From Planctomycetia bacterium (lineage in GTDB: Bacteria > Planctomycetota > Planctomycetia > Pirellulales > UBA1268), in NCBI GenBank assembly GCA_009926295.1, contig RFPF01000029.1, forward strand, positions 1-18,487: a DNA stretch of 18,487 nt, written 5' to 3'. Below the pieces are notes generated by a model. It ran no database searches, was not told the DNA's origin, and was given only the letters and a program-made list of their open reading frames with translations. The position numbers were made by a program, and so were the translations under genes. Below are positions 7,659-15,196 of the stretch, one piece after another. The stretch's first letter is position 1. The number at the start of each line of letters is the position of its first letter.

Positions 7659-8486
7659 TCAGCGAGCACACGCGCGTTGGGCGGCCAAGGCGATGCCGTG
7701 GAGGACGAGATCGGGGATCTCCGTCGCGCCGGGAAGCGCGGCGCGGACGGCGCCGCGCCAGCCGCCGGTGAGGATCACCTCGGCACGGCCCTCGAATGAT
7801 CCTCGAGCCTCGGCCACGAGCCGCGCGACGGCACCCTGGATGCCGAAGCCGATGCCCGCGGCGATCGCCTCGGGCGTCGAGCGGCCGGGCATCGGTGGCG
7901 GGGCCGACGTGCCCAGGGCGGCCACCTCCGGCAGTTTGCTCGTGCCGTCGGCAAGTGCACGGGCCATGAGGGCAGGGCCCGGGAGGATCGCGCCGCCGAG
8001 GAATCTGCCGTCGGCTGCGACCATGTTGATCGTCGCCGCCGTACCGCAGTCGACCACGATCGTCGCTCGCCCCGAGGATCCCGCGAATGTGGCGGCCGCC
8101 GCGCCGCACAGCCGGTCGATGCCGACGCAGTCGGGGTCCGGGATCGCGATCGAAAGGGGCAGGTCCGCATGGACGATCCGCCGCTGCCGCAGCGGACGGT
8201 GGCCGGTGGCCGATACGGCGGCCAGTGCCGCCTCGAGCCGGGCGGCCGCGGCGTCGTGGACGCTCGCCACGAGCACGACCGCCGGGCCGGGGGCGGCTCC
8301 CTGGAGCCACTGCTCCAGATCTACGGAGCGGAACGCGTGGCTGTCGAGATCGTGCCGGCGAGTGATTGTCGGGAGTGTCCGTCCGTCGCCGTGGTCGCCC
8401 GAGACCGCCAGCTTGATCCGCGAGTTGCCCACGTCGGCGAGGAGAACCGTATCGCCGCCACAGATCGCCCGGGCAACGCCGTTCAT
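7659..8486 (-). CDS. coaX: Type III pantothenate kinase
   Basis: Phosphorylates pantothenate in the first committed step of coenzyme A synthesis, in the cytoplasm. The 275-residue ASKHA-fold protein shows the three family motifs: the phosphate-binding ADVGNSRIKLAV near 17-28, PDPDCVGIDR at 116-125 where the pantothenate site lies, and VDCGTAATINMV at 145-156, followed by GGAILPG. Later features (STPEAIAAGIGFGIQGAV, VILTGGW) also fit. Type III enzymes are known to be insensitive to CoA feedback and to need a monovalent cation. The ATG at 8486 overlaps the obg stop as ATGA, so translation is probably coupled. A downstream gap of 420 bp separates it from rsfS. Confidence 0.93.
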   Translation of the reverse strand: MNGVARAICGGDTVLLADVGNSRIKLAVSGDHGDGRTLPTITRRHDLDSHAFRSVDLEQWLQGAAPGPAVVLVASVHDAAAARLEAALAAVSATGHRPLRQRRIVHADLPLSIAIPDPDCVGIDRLCGAAAATFAGSSGRATIVVDCGTAATINMVAADGRFLGGAILPGPALMARALADGTSKLPEVAALGTSAPPPMPGRSTPEAIAAGIGFGIQGAVARLVAEARGSFEGRAEVILTGGWRGAVRAALPGATEIPDLVLHGIALAAQRACAR

Positions 8487-9523
8487 GGCGTCGTGCTCCG
8501 CGCGGCGGTCCGACTCGCCTCCTCCCGCTCACGTCGCTGTCGATCCATTTCAGTGGCCACGGCGGCGATGAGCCGGTCGAGGCCGAGGCCCGTGACCGCG
8601 CTCACCGCGAGCACGTCGTGGCCCGTTGCAGCGGCGAGCCCCGCCCGCACTTCGGCGGCGGCCGGCAGTTCGCACTTGCTCACGACGACGATCTCGGGAC
8701 GCCGGCCGAGGTTGGCGTCGTACAACGCGAGTTCCGACCGGATCGCGCGGTAGTTCTGCACGGGATCGCTCCCGTCCACCGGCTGCGGTTCCACGACGTG
8801 GACCACGATTCCGGCTCGCTCGACGTGCCGCAGGAACTCATGCCCCAGGCCCACACCCGCGTGGGCACCCTCGATGAGCCCCGGCAGGTCGGCGAGCACG
8901 AAGCTCCTGTCGCGATCGATCGCGACGATCCCGAGCATCGGGGTCTTGGTCGTGAAGGCGTAGTCGGCGATCTGCGGACGGGCCCGCGAGAGCCGCGACA
9001 GGAGCGTGCTCTTGCCCGCGTTGGGCATGCCCACCAGGCCCACGTCGGCGATCACCTTGAGTTCGAGGAGCAGCCGGCGCACCTGCCCCTTTTCGCCGGG
9101 GCCGAACTCCCGCGGGGCGCGATTGGTCGATGTCTTGAAGTGGAGGTTGCCCTTGCCGCCGGCCCCGCCCTGCGCCGCGATGATCGACTCCCCCGGGGCC
9201 GCGAGATCCTTGAGCACGAGTCCCGTCGTCTCGTCGACCACGATCGTGCCGGGGGGCACGAGAAGCACGAGGTCGTCGGCCGAGCGGCCGTGGCAGTTCG
9301 CCGGACCGCCCGACTGGCCGCTCGCCGCCCGCCACTGCATGCGATGAGCGAGCGCGGAGAGCGAATCGACGCCGGACCGGGCCTCGAGAATCACGCTCCC
9401 GCCGTCGCCGCCGTCGCCGCCGTCGGGCCCGCCGAGCGGGATGTATTTCTCGCGCCGAAAACTGGAGCATCCGCGGCCGCCGTCTCCGGCCGCCACCTCG
9501 ATGTGCACACGGTCGACAAACAC
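8483..9523 (-). CDS. obg: GTPase Obg/CgtA, 50S ribosome assembly factor
   Basis: Obg is a slow GTPase that acts late in 50S assembly and in stress responses. The 346-residue product has the Gly-rich Obg fold at about 2-155 (AAGDGGRGCSSFRREKYIPLGGPDGGDGGDGG) and the G domain at about 156-325. The P loop GMPNAGKST is at 165-173, the G2 region FTTKTPMLG follows, and DLPGLIEGAHAGVGLG starts at 212. G5 is SAVTG at 308-312. The G4 element, normally NKxD, reads SKCE at 282-285, an unusual guanine-specificity motif. The C-terminus is a short basic/Ser tail without a full OCT domain. The start is GTG at 9523, chosen because MFVDRVHIEVAAGDGG is the conserved N-terminus. It lies 32 bp after rpmA and overlaps coaX. 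Confidence 0.95.
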   Translation of the reverse strand: MFVDRVHIEVAAGDGGRGCSSFRREKYIPLGGPDGGDGGDGGSVILEARSGVDSLSALAHRMQWRAASGQSGGPANCHGRSADDLVLLVPPGTIVVDETTGLVLKDLAAPGESIIAAQGGAGGKGNLHFKTSTNRAPREFGPGEKGQVRRLLLELKVIADVGLVGMPNAGKSTLLSRLSRARPQIADYAFTTKTPMLGIVAIDRDRSFVLADLPGLIEGAHAGVGLGHEFLRHVERAGIVVHVVEPQPVDGSDPVQNYRAIRSELALYDANLGRRPEIVVVSKCELPAAAEVRAGLAAATGHDVLAVSAVTGLGLDRLIAAVATEMDRQRREREEASRTAARSTTP

Positions 9524-9555
9524 GGCCCACGCCCGATCTTGTCAGGAGGGCGCGA

Positions 9556-9801
9556 CTACGAGGCCGACACGTTCACCCGGCGGCCTTCCTGGTCGAATCC
9601 GACGACGCCGTCGACCAGCGCGAAGAGCGTGTAGTCGGAGCCCATGCCGACGTTCCTGCCGGGCCGAAACTTGGTGCCCACCTGTCGCACCAGGATGTTG
9701 CCGGCCCGCACCTCTTCGCCACCGAATTTCTTCACGCCCCGCCGTTGGGCATTGGAGTCGCGTCCGTTGCGGCTGGAACCCTGACCCTTCTTATGTGCCA
9801 T
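9556..9801 (-). CDS. rpmA: Large ribosomal subunit protein bL27
   Basis: The 81-residue protein sits near the peptidyl-transferase centre, where its N-terminus reaches the tRNA 3' end. The sequence is typical: MAHKKGQGSSRNGRDSNAQ, then the GVKKFGGEEVRAGNILVRQ core with the family's RQxGT motif, then GYTLFALxDG-like SDYTLFALVDGVVGF. The N-terminus begins directly with AHKK, without the cleavable leader seen in Firmicutes. It normally follows rplU (L21), but no L21 gene precedes it here; a 555-residue unknown protein gene does, 44 bp upstream. It is followed by obg after 32 bp, the usual rpmA-obg pairing. Confidence 0.97.
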   Translation of the reverse strand: MAHKKGQGSSRNGRDSNAQRRGVKKFGGEEVRAGNILVRQVGTKFRPGRNVGMGSDYTLFALVDGVVGFDQEGRRVNVSAS

Positions 9802-9805
9802 CGCT

Positions 9806-9813
9806 CACCTCCC
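9806..9813 (-). promoter_or_regulatory. Strong Shine-Dalgarno of rpmA
   Basis: On the minus strand GGGAGGTG ends 4 nt before the rpmA ATG. It is one of the few canonical ribosome binding sites in the window, consistent with high expression of a ribosomal protein. Confidence 0.8.
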
Positions 9814-9845
9814 GGACGCCGGCCGAGACGGGCGACATCGCCCGC

Positions 9846-11513
9846 CTACTCATCGATTTCGTATCGAAAAACCCAGGCGTGGTCAATGCCCTCGTTGAAC
9901 TTCTTGGCCGCGGCGTACACGGTCGGCCCCTCGGCCCCGAGAAGGCCCAGCAGCAGGCTGCTTCGCCGCGCCGCGGCGGGCTCGGCGTCGACGGCCGCCG
10001 ACACCGCATCGAATGCGGCCCGAGGACCTGCGGCGGCGAGCTTCCGCTGTTCGAGGCCGAGGTCGTCGAGGACGACGAGCGCGCGCACGAGCCCGAGTTC
10101 CCTGGCGAGCGCCTCCAACCGGTCGGCGGCGGCTCCGAACAACGCATCCGCCTCCCGCCTGCGCGCGCCGCCGTTGCCGATCGAATCGACGGCCGAGATC
10201 GCCTTTGCGAGCGCCTCGAGCGGCCGGTCGGAGAGCGATTCGGGGGTGATTCCGGCCCGCTCCAGCGACGCGGCGCGTTGAGCAGCCCGGCTGCCTTCGA
10301 CCGGCGCCGCCAACCCCCGCGACAGATCCTCGATCCATTCGATGCCATGGTCGCCCAGCAACCGGCGCACGACCGGGCCACGGGCCGTCGGCTCCTTGAT
10401 CCCACCGATCCGTTCGACCACCTTCGCCAGGGGCGCCAGGCTGTGCGGGACGTCGCGATCGATGTCCTCGAAGGGGACCGCGGGCACGAGGAGATCCCGC
10501 CACGAGAGGCCGATCTGCTCGAGCCCTTCGCGGGCCTGCACCTTGGTGAGCCGGGGGCGGCCGACGGACTCGAGCACCCGGACGCCGATCGCCATCCGTT
10601 CGAGGAGACCCGCGTGGCCGATGCTGATCTCGTCCTCGTCGACGGACGACTCGTCGCCATGACGCCAGAAATCGAGCCGCAGGCTCTCGAGCGCATGCTC
10701 GGCGACCGATCCCGGCGGATCGTCGGCCGACACCGCCGCGTCCGGATCGCTGCGCCACCGGGTCGCGTTGGTGAGGCCGCGCACGAAGATGGAAAAGAAG
10801 TCGATCCGGGGGTCGGTGTCGATCCAGATCGCCACGCCCCACCGTTCCTCGCCGGGCGCGATTTCCGTCTCCACCATGCTCGCGCTGTCGTAGAGCCTGC
10901 CCGGAATCCTCTCCCGGCGCTGGATCGCCGCGACGGCCTCCGGCACCACGCGGTCGAGATACCCGCGGTAATGGATGGAGCCTTCGGGATGTGCGAGCCC
11001 CTCGATGCTTTCAAGCACGAAGTGCGGCAGGAAACGAACCGGCTTCTCGAACGTCTCGCGTTCGAGTTTCGTGGCGTCTCCGCCCTCGTGGGCCGTCCGC
11101 CGGCCGCCGGCGTTCCGCACCCGGTAGAGGAGATACAGCGCCCGCTTTCTCCGCATGGAGAGCTCGGCACCGGGCAGGTCGAAGTCCACGTGCCGGGGAG
11201 GCTTGAACGCGAACTCGAGGCACCAGATATCGCGGGAATAGGTGCGGTTCTTCGCCCGTTCCACCAGCGTGCCGCCGATCGCGTCGCGCCGCGGAGTCCA
11301 CGCCCGGTCGGCGAGCCCGCGGGTGATCTCGATGATGTCGCTTCGCTGCAACGTGTCGTCGGTGGAGATGTCGGGAGGCACCACCGTGAGGACGCCGGGG
11401 GCGAGCGGCACGAAGCCGTCTGGTGCCGCCGCGCGCGCGGCCGTCGCCGCCGCGCCGCAGCCGAAGAGGACGACCACGGCCGACCAACGGAGGGATGCTG
11501 AGGGTGGGAACAT
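9846..11513 (-). CDS. Secreted or periplasmic protein of unknown function
   Basis: I do not recognise a family for this 555-residue protein. Residues 1-29 form a signal peptide (WSAVVVLFGCGAAATAARAAA before PDGFVPL). A Cys at about 19 could hint at a lipoprotein, but the surrounding residues do not make a clean lipobox. The first half (about 30-260) looks like a compact alpha/beta domain with acidic and aromatic segments such as RYxVRNAGGRR and ERWGVAIWIDTDPRIDFFSIFVRGLTN. The second half (about 310-555) is alanine-, arginine- and leucine-rich and probably helical, interrupted by DDLGLEQRKL. It ends HAWVFRYEIDE. Third codon positions are strongly G/C, supporting real coding. ATG at 11513 has a weak GAAAGG 6 nt upstream. 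It leads the rpmA-obg-coaX run by 44 bp and may be cotranscribed with it. Confidence 0.8.
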   Translation of the reverse strand: MFPPSASLRWSAVVVLFGCGAAATAARAAAPDGFVPLAPGVLTVVPPDISTDDTLQRSDIIEITRGLADRAWTPRRDAIGGTLVERAKNRTYSRDIWCLEFAFKPPRHVDFDLPGAELSMRRKRALYLLYRVRNAGGRRTAHEGGDATKLERETFEKPVRFLPHFVLESIEGLAHPEGSIHYRGYLDRVVPEAVAAIQRRERIPGRLYDSASMVETEIAPGEERWGVAIWIDTDPRIDFFSIFVRGLTNATRWRSDPDAAVSADDPPGSVAEHALESLRLDFWRHGDESSVDEDEISIGHAGLLERMAIGVRVLESVGRPRLTKVQAREGLEQIGLSWRDLLVPAVPFEDIDRDVPHSLAPLAKVVERIGGIKEPTARGPVVRRLLGDHGIEWIEDLSRGLAAPVEGSRAAQRAASLERAGITPESLSDRPLEALAKAISAVDSIGNGGARRREADALFGAAADRLEALARELGLVRALVVLDDLGLEQRKLAAAGPRAAFDAVSAAVDAEPAAARRSSLLLGLLGAEGPTVYAAAKKFNEGIDHAWVFRYEIDE

Positions 11514-11742
11514 GCCGACCTTTCGATCACGACACCAGCGCTGAGCCGAGTCTTAAAACATACGAAAACCCCGAAAAACAGGCGAAACGCAGCACAGAGC
11601 TTTCAATCTTCCTGGTTTTCCTTGATTTCCCAGATTCTCCAAACAAGATAAACCGCCGCGGCTGGAACCGCTCTGGCCGGAACGTTCGCCCCGGAATTGG
11701 TCTACGTCGCCGCCGCCATCCGAAGGACACTCTCGCCCGGCC
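11514..11742. other. Divergent intergenic region with AT-rich island
   Basis: The 229-bp region separates two divergent genes and must carry their promoters. Positions 11553-11654 are about 40% G+C by my count, far below the surrounding sequence. A-rich runs lie at its left end, next to the 555-residue gene, and T-rich runs in its middle. I see no convincing paired hexamers and no repeat shared with the other gaps. Confidence 0.6.
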
Positions 11743-11981
11743 ATGCTCGAAACCAACCGCTCGAAGCCCCCGCGACCGTATCAGCCCCAGCGCCCGGAAG
11801 CCGCGCCTGCGGTGCCGGCCCGGGGCCCGCTCTTCCTGTCCGCCGACGATTTCGACGGCACGGGCATCCTCACGGGGTTCGACCCCTGCGCGTCGAACTA
11901 CTGGTGGATGCCCGAACTCCACGCGGTCGACTCGACGGATCTCTCGCTCGTCACCGCGGCCGGGGCGGCCAAGCCACCGGT

Positions 11982-12830
<849 letters not shown>

Positions 12831-12925
12831 ACGGGGCCTCGCGGGATTCCCGGTGCATCCCGGGCTTGCGGAGAGGAGGATAGGACCGTCGCGGCCGCGC
12901 ACAAAGACCGATTTTCAGCCGCGGT

Positions 12926-13459
12926 TCACGGCCCGGCGACCCACTTTGCCAGCCCGCGGCCGATCCGCCCGAGCCCCACCCGGCCCGGCCGACCCACGAC
13001 GGCAAGGCTGCCGCCGGCGGCGTCGAGGTCGACCACCAGCGTCGCCCGGGCCTGCGGCTTCCCGGGGTCGGAGAAGACCAGCGCGACGTCCCAGGCCCCC
13101 GGCGGCAGCGGTTCCGCCGCGGTCGACGCTCGCCAGTCGAAGTTCGCATCCTCGACGAGGCCGCGCCGCAGGTGGACGAGCCCCTTGGCCGTCGAAACGT
13201 CGCGCACGGTCACGGCCGTCAGCCGCCCCGCGCCGGCGCCGGGAACCACGGCGACGAGTTCGACCCGCGGCGCGGAGGCCACGAGGCGGGCCACGTCGGG
13301 CCCGTAAAACCCGAGGCAGCGGCGGGTCTGCATCCGCTGGTACGCGACGCCCGTCACCGCGGCCGCCACCCCGAGGAACAGCATCCCCGCCACGATCGAT
13401 CGGCCTCGGGAAGAGGACGTCGCAGTCACGGCTGGATGCGGGGGCATGGTCTGATTCAC
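12926..13459 (-). CDS. Single-pass membrane protein of unknown function
   Basis: The 177-residue product has a short N-terminal segment, one transmembrane helix at about 22-40 (IVAGMLFLGVAAAVTGVAY) and then a soluble domain, probably outside the cytoplasmic membrane because RR residues are on the N-terminal side of the helix. The soluble part begins TRRCLGFYGPDVARLVASAPRVELV and contains RDVSTAKGLVHLRRGLVEDANFDW, which look like conserved blocks. It ends IGRGLAKWVAGP. GTG at 13459 is the first start; an ATG four codons in (13447) is an equally good alternative, and neither has a clear Shine-Dalgarno. It lies 95 bp upstream of the ParA-type gene on the same strand. I cannot assign a function. 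Confidence 0.72.
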   Translation of the reverse strand: MNQTMPPHPAVTATSSSRGRSIVAGMLFLGVAAAVTGVAYQRMQTRRCLGFYGPDVARLVASAPRVELVAVVPGAGAGRLTAVTVRDVSTAKGLVHLRRGLVEDANFDWRASTAAEPLPPGAWDVALVFSDPGKPQARATLVVDLDAAGGSLAVVGRPGRVGLGRIGRGLAKWVAGP

Positions 13460-13489
13460 GGGCCGGGATGATCGCCACCGGAGGGAATG

Positions 13490-13495
13490 TATACT
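13490..13495 (+). promoter_or_regulatory. Possible -10 element for the small gene and aroB
   Basis: TATACT, preceded directly by TG, lies in the 89-bp gap between divergent genes, 53 nt before the ATG at 13549. The sequence about 17 nt further upstream is a poor -35. The position fits a promoter for the 75-residue gene and aroB, but the call rests on one hexamer. Confidence 0.3.
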
Positions 13496-13536
13496 CGTCG
13501 TTCGAGGATACCACTCAGAGCATCCTCGGGATTTGC

Positions 13537-13542
13537 GGAGAG
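13537..13542 (+). promoter_or_regulatory. Ribosome binding site deciding the start of the 75-residue gene
   Basis: GGAGAG sits 6 nt before the ATG at 13549. It supports that ATG over a longer in-frame reading that would begin far upstream inside the opposite-strand gene. Confidence 0.6.
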
Positions 13543-13548
13543 TTGCGG

Positions 13549-13776
13549 ATGCCGAACGCCTACGACCCCTACCGTGAAGCGCTCGTCGTGGAACATCACA
13601 CCATCTGGCCCGATGACTACGACGACTGGTCGCCGGCGGACAAGGCCCGGGTCGAGGCCCTGCTGCACGCCAGCCCGGCCGAGGCCTCCGATCTCGACTA
13701 TGTCCGCCAGCACACCGGCTTCGCCCGCGTGATCACCGTCGCACCGGCCGACCTCGAGAGGGTGAGCGTGGCCTGA
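13549..13776 (+). CDS. Small acidic protein of unknown function, upstream of aroB
   Basis: Encodes 75 residues: MPNAYDPYREALVVEHHTIW, then PDDYDDWSPADKARVEALLH and a short helical stretch ending ARVITVAPADLERVSVA. It is rich in Asp and Glu, with no signal peptide, membrane helix or Cys. A helical segment around 28-58 is likely. GGAGAG lies 6 nt upstream, and its TGA is only 2 nt from the aroB GTG, so aroB translation probably depends on reading this gene. Strong G/C third positions support it. No function can be assigned; tight coupling with aroB hints at a role tied to the same operon, but that is inference. Confidence 0.75.
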   Translation: MPNAYDPYREALVVEHHTIWPDDYDDWSPADKARVEALLHASPAEASDLDYVRQHTGFARVITVAPADLERVSVA

Positions 13777-13778
13777 CC

Positions 13779-14891
13779 GTGGCGCCCCGCACGATCCGTC
13801 TTCGACTCGGCGGCGCGGCGGCCGCCGACCGCTCCTACGACATCACAGTCGGCCGGGGTGCGATCGCGACGTTGGGCGCGAATCTCGCGGCGGCTGCGGC
13901 ACGGCGCAGCGTCGTGATTGCCGACGTCGCCGTCGCCGCCACGCACGCCGCCGCCGCCGTCGCCGGCCTCGAGGCCGCGGGGGTCGACACGGCGCGAATC
14001 TCGGTGCCGGCTGGCGAGTCCTCGAAATCGCCCGCCGAGGCGACGCGGCTGTGGGGCGAGTTGGCCCGCCTCTCCGTGGACCGGCACACGCACGTGGTGG
14101 CCGTCGGGGGAGGCGTGGTGGGCGACCTTGCCGGCTTCGTCGCGGCCACGTTCGCCCGCGGTCTGCCCCTCTGGCAGGTGCCGACCACGCTCGTCGCACA
14201 GGTCGACAGCGCCATCGGCGGCAAGACGGGCATCAATCTCGAGGCCGGCAAGAACCTGGTGGGCGCTTTCTGGCAGCCGTGCGGCGTCGTCGCCGACATC
14301 GACACGCTCGCCACGCTGCCGGACCGCGAATTCACCAGCGGTCTGGCCGAGGTCGTCAAGTACGGCGTGATCCTCGATGCGGATTTCTTCGCGTGGCTCG
14401 AAACGCACGCCGGAGGCGTGCGCGACCGGGCGACCGAAGCCGTCCAACACGTCGTCGAGCGCTCGGCCGCCCTCAAGGCTCACGTCGTCGAGCGCGACGA
14501 GCGCGAGACGAGCGGCCTGCGGGCGATCCTCAACTACGGCCACACCTTCGCGCACGCCTTCGAAACCGCCGCCGGCTACGGCACCCTGCTCCACGGAGAG
14601 GCCGTCGCCATCGGCATGACGGCGGCAGCGCGGCTCGCCGAGTCGCTCGGACGCGTGGGGCCGGACTTTGTCGCCCGGCAAGATGCGCTCCTGCGGGCGC
14701 TCGGCCTGCCCGTGACGGCGGCCGACCTCGCCTGGACGCCGCCCGCAGCCGACGACCTGCTCGCGATCATGGGCCGCGACAAGAAGACCGTCGACGGCCA
14801 GCTCCGCTTCGTGCTCCCATCGCAGATCGGCCACGTCGAACTCGTGGACGGCATCGACGCCACGCTCGTCCGCGGTGTGCTGGATTCGTAA
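13779..14891 (+). CDS. aroB: 3-dehydroquinate synthase
   Basis: Converts DAHP to 3-dehydroquinate, the second step of the shikimate pathway, using NAD+ and a divalent metal. The 370-residue product carries the family core: the NAD-binding VVAVGGGVVGDLAGFVAATF, then RGLPLWQVPTTLVAQVDSAIGGKTGIN and NLVGAFWQP, then DREFTSGLAEVVKYG. The metal ligands are the Glu in LAEVVKYG, the His in LNYGHTFAHAFE and the His in LLHGEAVAIGM. The C-terminal MGRDKKTVDGQLRFVLP is also diagnostic. Start is GTG at 13779, 2 nt after the upstream stop; a GAGAGGGTGAG stretch about 20 nt back may serve both termination and restart. It converges with recQ across a 305-bp gap. Confidence 0.96.
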   Translation: MAPRTIRLRLGGAAAADRSYDITVGRGAIATLGANLAAAAARRSVVIADVAVAATHAAAAVAGLEAAGVDTARISVPAGESSKSPAEATRLWGELARLSVDRHTHVVAVGGGVVGDLAGFVAATFARGLPLWQVPTTLVAQVDSAIGGKTGINLEAGKNLVGAFWQPCGVVADIDTLATLPDREFTSGLAEVVKYGVILDADFFAWLETHAGGVRDRATEAVQHVVERSAALKAHVVERDERETSGLRAILNYGHTFAHAFETAAGYGTLLHGEAVAIGMTAAARLAESLGRVGPDFVARQDALLRALGLPVTAADLAWTPPAADDLLAIMGRDKKTVDGQLRFVLPSQIGHVELVDGIDATLVRGVLDS

Positions 14892-15196
14892 TCGTAGGAC
14901 AGGCTTCGGCTCACTCGGATGTGCCTGCGCTCCGGCATCCTGTCTGCGCTGGTCAAATACGCCGGCTCCCGGGACACGGGGAGCCCGAAGCCTCCTCAAC
15001 TGAAACGGGAAGGCGGCGGAGACGGTCGGTGCGATGCGGAAGAGCCGGCGGAGGCCGGCCAAGGCAAGTTCGACAGGACGTCGAGACTTGCCGTCAAGGC
15101 AGCAAGAGCGATCGCCCTCGGCGATGGAGCAGCGTACCGCCGGCTCCGACGCCGGCTTGGGCGAGTTGAGTCAGAGAGAGATAGTTGAAGCCCGCC
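14892..15196. other. 305-bp convergent gap between aroB and recQ holding repeat copy B
   Basis: No credible gene. An 89-codon plus-strand frame at 14919-15188 crosses the repeat but has no family features. A 7-bp G/C stem, GGCTCCC at 14964-14970 with GGGAGCC at 14979-14985 around an 8-nt loop, could help end transcription in both directions, although no T run follows. Most of the gap is the repeat. Confidence 0.6.
14897..15149 (+). repeat. Intergenic repeat family, copy B
   Basis: Colinear with copy A over about 250 bp through four exact blocks. It also shares CCTCCTCAACTG (14991-15002) with copy C, where it is inverted at 17225-17214. That block starts 91 nt after the shared CAGGCTTCGGCTC block here and 92 nt after it in C, so B and C are homologous too. 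The left end GGACAGGCTTC also occurs at 17120-17130. Confidence 0.78.

Noticed and set aside
9441..11501. 686-codon plus-strand open frame
   Set aside because: Antisense to rpmA and the 555-residue protein. The minus strand has the recognisable L27 and a signal peptide, and the plus-strand translation is an Arg/Pro/Gly-rich shadow.
12831..12902. 24-residue N-terminal extension of the ParA-type protein
   Set aside because: The Walker A loop of ParA proteins normally begins within about ten residues of the start, as it does from the ATG at 12830.
14964..14985. Strong intrinsic terminator between aroB and recQ
   Set aside because: The 7-bp G/C stem is real but has no T run on either side, so I kept it only as a note on the intergenic region.
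13698..15062. 454-codon minus-strand open frame
   Set aside because: Antisense to aroB, which carries every expected motif.
14919..15188. 89-codon plus-strand frame in repeat copy B
   Set aside because: It spans the shared repeat. The homologous part of copy A does not keep an equivalent open frame with conserved residues, so the conserved blocks look non-coding.
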